A stretch of DNA of 64,000 nucleotides from Myxococcus stipitatus. GTDB lineage: Bacteria; Myxococcota; Myxococcia; Myxococcales; Myxococcaceae. Below the pieces are notes generated by a model. The model was not told the origin of the DNA. It was given only the letters and a program-made list of their open reading frames with translations, and searched no databases. Position numbers and translations under genes: made by a program. The stretch covers positions 8,246,001 through 8,310,000 of the forward strand of contig NZ_CP102770.1 in assembly GCF_038561935.1 (NCBI RefSeq), read 5' to 3'. This document shows, one piece after another, positions 1-7,550 of this stretch; the first letter of the stretch is position 1; each line of letters starts with the position of its first letter.

Positions 1-2
1 CC

Positions 3-410
3 AACGCCGCGGGCACCAACCGCGCGGACCTGGCGAAGAAGATGGTGGCCCTCATCGCGCGCGTGAGCCAGTACGCCAAGGCGCGCAACCCCGCCTTCAA
101 GGTGGTGCCGCAGAACGCCCCCGAGCTCATCGACAACACGGGCTACCTCCCCGCCATCGACGGGCTCGGCATGGAGGACATGTACTGGTCCGATGACGTC
201 GCATGCAGCGCCGACTGGTGCGCGGAGAACCGGGCCAACGCCGCACGCGTGCGCGCCGCGGGCAAGCTCGTGCTGTCCACCGACTACGCCATCCAGCCCG
301 CGAACGTCGCGGACGCGTACACGCGCTCTCGCGCCGCGGGCTTCGTGCCCTACGTCTCCGTCCGCGACCTGAACCAGATGACGGTGAACGCGGGCTGGGA
401 CCCGCGGTAG
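3..410 (+). CDS. GH114/TM1410-type glycosidase-like protein, 3' part only
   Basis: The frame is open at the window edge, so the N-terminus lies outside; about 135 residues and a TAG stop are visible. The segment around YLPAIDGLGMEDMYW, followed by GKLVLSTDYAI and GFVPYVSVRDLNQM, resembles the C-terminal strands of the TM1410/MJ1477 TIM-barrel family (GH114, endo-alpha-1,4-polygalactosaminidase). Members hydrolyse galactosaminogalactan-type polymers and are usually secreted; no signal peptide can be judged here because the start is missing. The gene ends four bases before the converging EamA gene. The family call is fairly safe; the substrate is inferred from the family only. Confidence 0.75.
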   Translation, partial: NAAGTNRADLAKKMVALIARVSQYAKARNPAFKVVPQNAPELIDNTGYLPAIDGLGMEDMYWSDDVACSADWCAENRANAARVRAAGKLVLSTDYAIQPANVADAYTRSRAAGFVPYVSVRDLNQMTVNAGWDPR

Positions 411-414
411 CCGG

Positions 415-1380
415 TCAAGTCGCCGGGCGCCCCTGCGCGGAAGGCGGGGGCGTCACCGGCGCGGGCGAGGCCACCGCCGTCTGCGTGAGCCGCACGCCCA
501 ACAGCACCAGCCCTCCACCCACCGCGAGCTCCCAGTGGAGGGCCTCATCCAACAAGGCCCACGCGGCCAGCGCCGTGGCCGCGGGCTGGAGGTTGGAGAA
601 GATGGCCACCCGCGCGGGCGACACCTTGGACAGCGCGTAGTACCAGAGCAGGTACGCCACCACGGACGTCAGCAGGCCCAGGTAGAGGATGCCGCCCTTC
701 GCCGCGAGGCTGGAGGCCATCACCCGCTCCGTCTCCATCACGAACGGCGCGAAGGGCAGCATCAGCAGCGAGGCCATCATCATGCACCACACCGTCGCGC
801 GCAGCGGCCCGTGTCCGGCGACAAGCCCCTTGCCCTCCGTCGTGTAGACGACCCACGCCACCACCGCGCACAGGATGAGCAGGTCGCCCACCAGCGAGCC
901 GCTCGCCTCCGTCAGCCCCCGCCCGAGCAGCAACACCACCACGCCCGCGAACGCCGTGGCGATGCCCATCAGCGTCCGGCGTGACGCCCGCTCGTGCCCG
1001 CGCAACAGGCCGAGCAGGTACACCCCCAGCGGCGTGAGCGCATACAGCAGCGCGCCATGCGCGGCGGTGGAGCGGGACAGGCCCGTGAAGAAGAACACCT
1101 GGTTCACCGGGCCCGCCAACAGGCCGAGGATGAAGACGCGGCGCCACTCGTGACGCGGCGGCAGCCGGGGCCCGGGCATCACCGCCAACATCACCGCGAA
1201 CACGCCGCCGCTGAGGAAGAAGCGCCACAGCACCACGGTGAGCGGCGGCAGCTCCGTCATGGAGCGCTTCGCGAAGAGGTACGTCCCCGCGCTGATGCAG
1301 ACCTGGACGAGGAGGCCCACGTAGACCCAGCGAAGGGACTGCGCGGAGGAATTCAGGGGTCGAGCTGGCGAAGCGCCCAT
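415..1380 (-). CDS. EamA/DMT-family transporter
   Basis: This 321-aa protein has about ten hydrophobic helices and two EamA halves (roughly residues 20-155 and 165-300), as in drug/metabolite transporters of the inner membrane. The second half carries the usual small-residue helices ending in GVRLTQTAVA before a hydrophilic Pro/Ala tail. The substrate cannot be read from the sequence; family members export amino acids, nucleobases or drugs. The ATG at 1380 lies inside the end of queG (28-bp overlap), which suggests translational coupling as third gene of a leftward pduO-queG-eamA unit. Confidence 0.85.
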   Translation of the reverse strand: MGASPARPLNSSAQSLRWVYVGLLVQVCISAGTYLFAKRSMTELPPLTVVLWRFFLSGGVFAVMLAVMPGPRLPPRHEWRRVFILGLLAGPVNQVFFFTGLSRSTAAHGALLYALTPLGVYLLGLLRGHERASRRTLMGIATAFAGVVVLLLGRGLTEASGSLVGDLLILCAVVAWVVYTTEGKGLVAGHGPLRATVWCMMMASLLMLPFAPFVMETERVMASSLAAKGGILYLGLLTSVVAYLLWYYALSKVSPARVAIFSNLQPAATALAAWALLDEALHWELAVGGGLVLLGVRLTQTAVASPAPVTPPPSAQGRPAT

Positions 1381-2366
1381 TGAGCGGCGGTACGTACCAA
1401 TTCACTCGAGTCGCCGCTGAGCTTTTCGAGCAGGTGCCGCGACTCCGCCTGCCTGGCCACTCCCAGGGCGTACACGGCGTTGCGACGGAGCCCATCGTAG
1501 CGTGCGCGTGCCAGCGCGGTTCCCGGGATGAGCTGCTCGTACTGCGTCTCCGTCAGGCCCGCCAGCTCCAGCGTCCCCAGCTCCGCCACCGCGCGAGGCG
1601 CGAAGCGCGGGTGCTCCGCGAACACCGGCCGTCGGTTGAGCGGACACACCTGCTGGCAGATGTCGCAGCCGAAGATGAGGTTGTCGAACTTGAGGCGGAA
1701 GGCCTCGGGGACCTGCTGCTCGCGGTTCTCGATGGTCTGGTAGGACAGGCACGCCCCGGCGTTCACCTGCCCGTTGCCCACCAGCGCGCCCGTGGGACAC
1801 GACATCAAGCAGCGCCGGCACGCGCCACACCGGTCCGCCAGGGGCCCCGCCGCGTACTCGTCCACCTCGGCGTCGATGATGAGCGTGGCCAGCAGCACCC
1901 ACGAGCCGAACGGCTCCGTGATGAAGCAGCCATTCTTCCCCACGTAGCCCAGGCCCGCGCGCGCCGCCCACACCTTCTCCATCAGCGGGCCGCTGTCCAC
2001 GCTCCCGTACGAGCCCAGCCCGGGGAACATCACGGTGATGGCCTTGCGGAACGCCTTCATCCGGTCGCGCAGCGTGGAGTGGTAGTCGCGCCCTCGCGCA
2101 TACCGGGCGATGGGCGAGTCCACCGACTGCGCATCATCGCGCCAGTAGTTGTTGACGAAGGAGATGACCGTCTTCGCCCCTGGGAGCAGGTTCGCGACAT
2201 CCAGGCGCTCGTCCGCCCGCTCCTTCATCCAGTCCATGTCCGCGGCGAAGCCCGCCTCCAGCCACTCCATGAGGAATCGCGGAGGAATGGGCTCCGCGCG
2301 CGCGAACCCGACGAGGTCGAAGCCGACGGACCGGGCCAGGTCACGAAGATGCGCGGTGGGCAACAC
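1353..2366 (-). CDS. queG: Epoxyqueuosine reductase QueG
   Basis: QueG reduces epoxyqueuosine to queuosine in the wobble base of GUN-anticodon tRNAs, using cobalamin and two [4Fe-4S] clusters. The 337-aa protein shows two ferredoxin-like Cys sets: C180, C183, C186, C190, and C206, C234, C237, C241 (CDICQQVCP). An Asp in VDSGP (about residue 124) matches the proposed proton donor. Residues about 285-335 form the HEAT-like tail of the long QueG form. The neighbour immediately upstream is a cobalamin adenosyltransferase (18-bp gap), so a B12-handling enzyme and a B12-dependent enzyme are probably co-transcribed. Confidence 0.95.
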   Translation of the reverse strand: MLPTAHLRDLARSVGFDLVGFARAEPIPPRFLMEWLEAGFAADMDWMKERADERLDVANLLPGAKTVISFVNNYWRDDAQSVDSPIARYARGRDYHSTLRDRMKAFRKAITVMFPGLGSYGSVDSGPLMEKVWAARAGLGYVGKNGCFITEPFGSWVLLATLIIDAEVDEYAAGPLADRCGACRRCLMSCPTGALVGNGQVNAGACLSYQTIENREQQVPEAFRLKFDNLIFGCDICQQVCPLNRRPVFAEHPRFAPRAVAELGTLELAGLTETQYEQLIPGTALARARYDGLRRNAVYALGVARQAESRHLLEKLSGDSSELVRTAAQWALRQLDP

Positions 2367-2384
2367 GTCGAGAATCCAGGAGCG

Positions 2385-2945
2385 CTAGGACGACTTCTCG
2401 GGAATCCACTTCACGTCCGGGACATTCGCGCGGTGGTTGGCCACGCGCGCCATGACGAAGAGCAGGTCGGAGAGTCTGTTCAGGAAAACCACCACGTCCT
2501 TGGGAATCGTCCCGTCGCGCAGCAGCGGGACGGCGCGGCGCTCGGCCCGGCGGCACACGGTGCGAGCCAGGTGCAGCGCGGCCGAGGCGGGCGTGCCTCC
2601 GGGCAGGATGAAGTGGGTCATCTTCGGGAGCTCCGCCTCGAAGCGGTCGATGGACTGCTCCATGTCCTCCGCCCAGCTCTCCTTGAGCGGCGGCAGGTAC
2701 GCGGACGCCTTCGTGCCCGCGGGCGTCGCCATCACCGCGCCCACGGTGAAGAGCTGGTCCTGGAGGCGCTGCAGCAGCGCGTCCAGTTCTTGAGGCATCT
2801 GGCCCGCGGCCCGCGCGACACCGAGCACCGCGTTGAGCTCGTCGACCTCTCCGTAGGCATCCACGCGCGCGTCGTCCTTCGCGACGCGGCCACCACCGAA
2901 AAGGCCCGTCTCGCCCGTGTCTCCGGCCTTCGTATAGATCTTCAT
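2385..2945 (-). CDS. pduO: PduO-type cob(I)alamin adenosyltransferase
   Basis: The protein (186 aa) transfers adenosyl from ATP to cob(I)alamin, making coenzyme B12 in the cytoplasm. It starts with the PduO/MMAB signature MKIYTKAGDTGETGLFGG and carries the C-terminal active-site helix around LPGGTPASAALHLARTVCRR, AERR, and VFLNRLSDLLFVMAR. The length matches the single-domain trimeric PduO form. The frame is open further upstream to about 3857, but that extension overlaps thyA, and the family start at 2945 is unambiguous. First gene of the leftward pduO-queG-eamA cluster; divergent from thyA across about 147 bp. Confidence 0.95.
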   Translation of the reverse strand: MKIYTKAGDTGETGLFGGGRVAKDDARVDAYGEVDELNAVLGVARAAGQMPQELDALLQRLQDQLFTVGAVMATPAGTKASAYLPPLKESWAEDMEQSIDRFEAELPKMTHFILPGGTPASAALHLARTVCRRAERRAVPLLRDGTIPKDVVVFLNRLSDLLFVMARVANHRANVPDVKWIPEKSS

Positions 2946-3092
2946 GTCACGGCTTGTACTGGCCCGGTGCGCCACGCGTCCAATGAGAACGCGTCGGTGC
3001 AAGCGCCGAAACATGCGACATGAGGAGTAGCGGGCAGTCCCCACGATTCCTCCTTGCCTGTCGAGAGCAGCCAACCTAGACGGCATGGCCGC

Positions 3093-3887
3093 ATGCAGCC
3101 CTACCTGAACCTGCTCGACCACGTCCTGAAGCATGGGACGAAGAAGGGCGACCGCACCGGCACGGGCACCCTGAGCGTCTTCGGTGCCCAGTTGCGGTTC
3201 GACCTGACGCGGGGCTTCCCGCTCGTCACCACGAAGAAGCTGCACACGAAGTCCATCTTCCACGAGCTGCTGTGGATGCTCGCGGGCGACACCAACGTGC
3301 GCACGCTCCAGGCCCAGGGCGTCACCATCTGGGACGAGTGGGCCAACGCCCAGGGCGAGCTGGGCCCCGTCTACGGCCACCAGTGGCGCTCGTGGAGCGC
3401 GCCGGACGGCCAGCACATCGACCAGATGAAGGCGCTGGTGGACGGGCTGAAGAAGAACCCGGACTCGCGCCGGCACATCGTCAGCGCGTGGAACGTGGCG
3501 GACCTGCCGGACATGAAGCTGCCGCCCTGCCACGTCCTCTTCCAGTTCTACGTGGCCGACGGGCGCCTGTCCTGCCAGCTCTACCAGCGCAGCGCGGACC
3601 TGTTCCTCGGCCTGCCCTTCAACATCGCCTCCTACGCGGCCCTGACGATGATGGTCGCGCAGGTGACCGGGCTCCAGGCGCACGAGTTCATCCACACCCT
3701 TGGCGACGCGCACCTGTACCTCAACCACGTCGAGCAGGCGCAAGAGCAGCTCGCGCGAGAGCCTCGGCCGCTGCCTCGGCTGCGCCTCAACCCGGACGTG
3801 AAGGACCTCTTCGCCTTCAAGTACGAGGACCTCACGCTGGAGGCCTACGACCCCCACCCCGCCATCAAGGCGCCCGTGGCCGTATGA
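3093..3887 (+). CDS. thyA: Thymidylate synthase
   Basis: ThyA methylates dUMP to dTMP with methylene-tetrahydrofolate, producing dihydrofolate. The 264-aa length equals the E. coli enzyme, and the catalytic Cys is residue 146 in LPPCHVLFQFYV. Also visible are RTGTGTLSVFG, the HELLW helix, VTIWDEWA, the dUMP-phosphate site QLYQRSAD and the C-terminal IKAPVAV. An in-frame ATG at 3054 is open, but the start at 3093 (MQPYLNLLDHVL) fits the family. The last codon overlaps the start of folA (ATGA, 3884-3887). Confidence 0.97.
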   Translation: MQPYLNLLDHVLKHGTKKGDRTGTGTLSVFGAQLRFDLTRGFPLVTTKKLHTKSIFHELLWMLAGDTNVRTLQAQGVTIWDEWANAQGELGPVYGHQWRSWSAPDGQHIDQMKALVDGLKKNPDSRRHIVSAWNVADLPDMKLPPCHVLFQFYVADGRLSCQLYQRSADLFLGLPFNIASYAALTMMVAQVTGLQAHEFIHTLGDAHLYLNHVEQAQEQLAREPRPLPRLRLNPDVKDLFAFKYEDLTLEAYDPHPAIKAPVAV

Positions 3888-4363
3888 GGCTCTCCGCCAT
3901 CGTCGCCATGGCGTCCAACCGCGTCATCGGCCACCAGAACCAGCTCCCCTGGCGCCTGCCGCCGGACCTGGCGCGCTTCAAGCGCCTCACCATGGGCCAC
4001 ACGCTCGTCATGGGCCGCAAGACGTACGAGTCCATCGGCCGTCCGCTGCCGGGCCGCACCACCGTGGTCATCACGCGCCGGCACGACTTCGCGCCTCCCG
4101 GCGTGACGGTGGCCCACTCCGTCGACGAGGCCCTCCAGTTCGCCCAGTCGCGCGGCGACGACGAGGTCTTCATCGCGGGAGGCGCGGACCTCTACGCGCA
4201 GACGATGGCGCGCACCCAGCGCCTGTACCTCACGCGCATCGCCCGTGAGTTCCCAGGCGACGTCTTCTTCCCGGACGTGGACCTGTCTGGCTGGCGGCTC
4301 CTCGAGGAGGAGCCGCATCCCGAGGGGGACCTCCCCTTCGCGTTCCTCACCTACGAGCGCTGA
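3884..4363 (+). CDS. folA: Dihydrofolate reductase
   Basis: FolA regenerates tetrahydrofolate from the dihydrofolate made by ThyA using NADPH. The protein is 159 aa, as in E. coli. Visible features are the N-terminal strand MRLSAIVAMASNRVIG, the Trp-loop residues LPWRLP, the catalytic acid D28 (PPDLARFK), the NADPH-binding GRKTYESIGRPLPGRTTVV and IAGGADLY. Translation starts on the ATGA shared with the thyA stop, so the two enzymes of the dTMP cycle are coupled. No sign of a trimethoprim-insensitive type is evident. Confidence 0.97.
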   Translation: MRLSAIVAMASNRVIGHQNQLPWRLPPDLARFKRLTMGHTLVMGRKTYESIGRPLPGRTTVVITRRHDFAPPGVTVAHSVDEALQFAQSRGDDEVFIAGGADLYAQTMARTQRLYLTRIAREFPGDVFFPDVDLSGWRLLEEEPHPEGDLPFAFLTYER

Positions 4364-4502
4364 CGCCTCCCTGCCCTCCAGGCGGCGAACCCTCGGGTGG
4401 TTCTCCATCGGGAGCGTGTGCACCTGGAACCGCATGGGCACCTCGCTCTCGCACCGGCGGATTCTTCCCTGGACCTCCAGCGCGCCCCGTCCGTGGGGGC
4501 GC

Positions 4503-4823
4503 GTGTCCTGGGCCCACACCGCGCTGTCCGCCGCCAATGCCGTGGCGCTCGCGCGACTCTCCCGCCAGCTCGAATGGCGCGCGCGACGGCACGCGATGCG
4601 GCCTCGGGCCTTCCAGACACTCGCCATCGGCGCCACCGCGCTGGGGGCCGTGGCCTTGGGGGCGCTCGCCATCGGCGCGCTCAGCATTGGGGCCCTCGCG
4701 GTGGGCCGCCTGCGAGGCGGGGACTGGCGGCTTGCTCGCTTGCGCATCGACTCGCTCGACGTCGCGAAGTGGACAGGCCCTGGCAAATCCACGGGCGCCT
4801 TCACCGTGCCATCAGCCACTTGA
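4503..4823 (+). CDS. Small IGA-repeat membrane-like protein (start uncertain)
   Basis: The frame encodes 106 aa from a GTG at 4503 preceded by a GGGGG ribosome site about six bases upstream. Its core is a run of short repeats, IGATALGAVALGALAIGALS then IGALAVGRLR, followed by RLARLRIDSLDVAKW. Similar small bacterial proteins have a glycine/alanine helix with period five followed by a basic segment ending in a conserved 'R(L/I)(E/R)IDxLxV' strand; their function is unknown. Third-position GC stays high through the frame. Alternative starts are ATG 4434 or ATG 4596 (75 aa). No gene family name can be assigned. The stop overlaps a palindrome in front of the iron permease. Confidence 0.5.
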   Translation: MSWAHTALSAANAVALARLSRQLEWRARRHAMRPRAFQTLAIGATALGAVALGALAIGALSIGALAVGRLRGGDWRLARLRIDSLDVAKWTGPGKSTGAFTVPSAT

Positions 4824-4835
4824 AACGACCGTTTC
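4822..4835. promoter_or_regulatory. GAAACG/CGTTTC palindrome upstream of the iron permease gene
   Basis: GAAACG-AC-CGTTTC is a perfect 6-bp inverted repeat, followed 19 bases later by a third GAAAC half-site (4855-4859) in an AT-richer stretch unusual for this genome. It lies 53 bp before the cytochrome c-FTR1 start. It could be an operator for that gene; it does not match a classical Fur box. Function is inferred from position only. Confidence 0.35.
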
Positions 4836-4888
4836 GATATTGACTCGCAAAATTGAAACCACGGCCGCCCTGCTGGTAGAGGGGGAGG

Positions 4889-6742
4889 ATGAATCACGTG
4901 GTCCGCGTCGCTCTGTGCCTGCTGTTCGTACTGCCCTGGTCAGCGTCGGCTGCCGAGGACGGCCCGGATGAGCGGACCTGGCATCGGTTGGTGGGCATCC
5001 TCCAGTACCTGGAGGCGGACTATCCGGCCGCCATCGCGTCCAAGTCCGAGTTCGAGCTGGCGGAGCAGAAGAGCTTCGCGGCGGAGGCCGTGGACGCCGC
5101 CGAGGGACTGGGCGCCGCGGCCGCGACCTTCGTTCCCCGGGTAAAGGCCATCCAGGCGCGCGTGGACCAGTCGACCGACGCGGAGGGCGTCAGCCGGGAC
5201 TGCGGCGCGCTGGTGGAGGACCTGGTGCTCGCGGGGGGCCTGGCGCGCAGCCCGCGCCACCCGCCCGACTTGAAGCGCGGCGAGCAGCTCTACCAGACGA
5301 ACTGCGCCGCCTGTCACGCCGCGGATGGCAGCGCCAACGTGCCCATCGCCGCGACCATGGAGCCTTTGCCCGCGAACTTCCAGGACGCGGAGCTGATGGG
5401 CGGCCTCACGCCCTACAAGGCCTTCAACACCACCAGCTTCGGCGTGCCCGGCACGGCGATGCCCGCCTACCCCACGCTGTCCGAGGACGAGCGCTGGTCG
5501 CTGGCCTTCTACGTCTTCACCCTGCGCCTGCCACCGTGCGAGGGCACTCCGCCGCGCGCGTCGCTGGAGCGGCTGGCGAACACCACCGATGACGACCTGG
5601 TGAAGATGTTCGGCGCGGAGCACCTCGCGTGCTTGCGCCGCAAGCTGCCGGAGGTCGATGAGGAGCGCTCGCTGATGGCCGCGCGCGACGGCGTGCAGGA
5701 GGCCATGCGGCAGGGCGCGGCGGGCAACCCGGCCGGCGCCAAGGCGGCGCTGCTGGATGCGTATCTCAATGGCCTGGAGCCGGTGGAGCCCAAGCTGAGC
5801 GCGCGCGACTCCGCGCTGGTGCTCAAGCTGGAGAAGGGCTTCCTCGCGGCGCGCCTCGCCGCGGAGAGCGGCAGCCCGAAGCTGCAGGACGAGGGCCGGG
5901 AGCTGGTGTCGATCCTGGACCAGGCGCGCCGGGACAGCGGCAGCACGTCCGACCTGATGAGCACGCTGTGGCTCACCGTCCTCATCCTGCTGCGCGAGGG
6001 CTTCGAGGCCACCATCATCGTCGCCGCGCTCCTGGCGGCCCTGAAGAAGATGAAGGCCACCGAGCACGTGCGCGTGGTGCACGCGGGCTGGGTGTCCGCG
6101 CTGGTGCTGGGCGCCGTCGCCTACGTGCTGGGCCGCCACCTGCTCGCCGGCGCGCAGCGCGAGTGGATGGAGGGCCTGGCCGCGCTCGCCGCCGTCGTCA
6201 TGCTGGTGTACGCCGCGCTGTGGCTCAACGCGCGCTCCAACATGAGCCAGTTCATGGGGGAGCTGCGCCAGAAGATGCAGGGCGCGCTGGGCAGGGGCAG
6301 CCTGGTGGGCCTGTTCTTCATCGCCTTCACCGCCGTGCTGCGCGAGAGCTTCGAGACGGCCATCTTCCTCCAGGGCCTCGCGCTGGACTCCCCCGCGGGC
6401 GTGGCCTGGGGCTGTCTGGTGGGCGCGGTGGCGCTGGGCATCCTGGTCCTCTTCATCAACAAGCTGGGCTTCCGCCTGCCGATGAAGACGCTGTTCAACG
6501 TGTCCACCGTGGTGCTCGTCGCGACCGCGGTGATGCTCCTGGGCAAGGGGCTGCACTCGCTCCAGGAGGTCGGCGCGCTGCCACTCATGCCCGTGCCCTT
6601 CGTGACGGTGGACCTGCTCGGCCTCTACCCCGACCTCGTCTCGCTGCTCCCCCAGGTGGTGCTGACCGCCGTGCCCCTGGTCCTGGTGGTGCTGCGACGC
6701 AAGGCCCGCGCCGAGCAGGTGTCCGGAGTGTCCGCCAGTTGA
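4889..6742 (+). CDS. Cytochrome c / FTR1-family iron permease
   Basis: A fusion of a periplasmic electron-transfer domain with a membrane iron permease (617 aa). Residues 1-22 are a signal peptide. A c-type heme site sits at C139-x2-C142-H143 (CAACH) with Met191 (GTAMPAYP) as likely axial ligand. The C-terminal half (from about residue 355) has about seven membrane helices with the two FTR1 motifs, REGFE in the first helix and RESFE later, which carry iron in yeast Ftr1 and EfeU. Established role of the family: oxidation-coupled ferric iron import. A GGGGGAGG ribosome site abuts the start. No efeO/efeB partner lies next to it. Confidence 0.9.
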   Translation: MNHVVRVALCLLFVLPWSASAAEDGPDERTWHRLVGILQYLEADYPAAIASKSEFELAEQKSFAAEAVDAAEGLGAAAATFVPRVKAIQARVDQSTDAEGVSRDCGALVEDLVLAGGLARSPRHPPDLKRGEQLYQTNCAACHAADGSANVPIAATMEPLPANFQDAELMGGLTPYKAFNTTSFGVPGTAMPAYPTLSEDERWSLAFYVFTLRLPPCEGTPPRASLERLANTTDDDLVKMFGAEHLACLRRKLPEVDEERSLMAARDGVQEAMRQGAAGNPAGAKAALLDAYLNGLEPVEPKLSARDSALVLKLEKGFLAARLAAESGSPKLQDEGRELVSILDQARRDSGSTSDLMSTLWLTVLILLREGFEATIIVAALLAALKKMKATEHVRVVHAGWVSALVLGAVAYVLGRHLLAGAQREWMEGLAALAAVVMLVYAALWLNARSNMSQFMGELRQKMQGALGRGSLVGLFFIAFTAVLRESFETAIFLQGLALDSPAGVAWGCLVGAVALGILVLFINKLGFRLPMKTLFNVSTVVLVATAVMLLGKGLHSLQEVGALPLMPVPFVTVDLLGLYPDLVSLLPQVVLTAVPLVLVVLRRKARAEQVSGVSAS

Positions 6743-6779
6743 CGCGACGACACCCCGCTTCTTGCGGTAGCGTGTCCGA

Positions 6780-7535
6780 GTGAGGCTTTCGCGCACGCTC
6801 TCCGCTGGGTTCGCCGTCCTGCTCCTGTCGAGCACGGGCTTTGCTCGTGCACAGGCCGTTCCCGAGAATGAGCCCGCGCAGCGCCCGGCCCCCGAGCTGA
6901 CGCCGCCCCCGCTCATCCCCGCGCCCCAGGACACTCCGTACGCGACGCCGAGGAGCCTCGAGGAATCGGCCATGTCCGCCGGGACAAGCACGGACATGGA
7001 GGGACAGGGTCAGCCGGGCCTGAAGCCCGCCAGTGCCGTGGAGGACCCCGTCCCCCGCGTGGCCGTGGAGTTCATCGGTGGGACAACGGGCGGAATCGCC
7101 GGGGGCGCGGTGGGCCTGCTGGTGGGCTACCTGATTGGCGCGCCCACGGTGGGCTGTGACGAGTGCCAGGTCGTCTCGCTCGTCGGTGGCCTCACGGGCG
7201 TGCTCATCGGCGTCCCCGCCGGGACGTGGGTGGGTGGACGATTGATGGATGGCAAGGGCACGTTCCTCGCCACCGCGGGAGGAAGCCTCGTCGGCTGGGG
7301 AGGCGCGCTCCTGGGCTCGGCCATCCTGGGGCTGGACGAGGACGACCAGGCCGTCTCCGCCCTGCTCCTGCTGCTGCCCATCATCGGCGCGACGACGGGC
7401 TACGAGCTGTCCCATCAGGCCAACCGCCCGGTGACGCCGCCGCCTCCATCTCGCGCCGACACCGGCGTGCGGCTCATGCCGGTCGCGGGGATGAGCGAGC
7501 ACGGCGCGCGCCTGGGGTTGATGGGGCGCTTCTGA
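6780..7535 (+). CDS. Exported glycine-zipper hypothetical protein
   Basis: A 251-aa protein starting with GTG. Residues 1-25 form a signal peptide ending near ARAQA. A proline-rich, acidic linker (about 26-90) leads to a hydrophobic glycine-rich block (about 96-215) with small-xxx-small patterns such as GGTTGGIAGGAVGLLVGYLIG, DGKGTFLATAGGSLVGWGGA and a Cys pair in CDEC. This pattern suggests envelope or outer-membrane association. I recognise no named family. It follows the iron permease by 37 bp and may be co-transcribed; it converges on the Nudix/MBL gene. Confidence 0.6.
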   Translation: MRLSRTLSAGFAVLLLSSTGFARAQAVPENEPAQRPAPELTPPPLIPAPQDTPYATPRSLEESAMSAGTSTDMEGQGQPGLKPASAVEDPVPRVAVEFIGGTTGGIAGGAVGLLVGYLIGAPTVGCDECQVVSLVGGLTGVLIGVPAGTWVGGRLMDGKGTFLATAGGSLVGWGGALLGSAILGLDEDDQAVSALLLLLPIIGATTGYELSHQANRPVTPPPPSRADTGVRLMPVAGMSEHGARLGLMGRF

Positions 7536-7550
7536 AGCGCGCCCCGTCAC

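Noticed and set aside
2946..3857. Upstream extension of the pduO frame
   Set aside because: It overlaps thyA antisense; the family start at 2945 is clear.
4840..4845. TTGACT as a possible -35 box before the iron permease
   Set aside because: No acceptable -10 hexamer at 16-18 bases.
4940..6997. Long minus-strand frame opposite the iron permease
   Set aside because: No domain, atypical composition; the plus frame has heme and FTR1 motifs.
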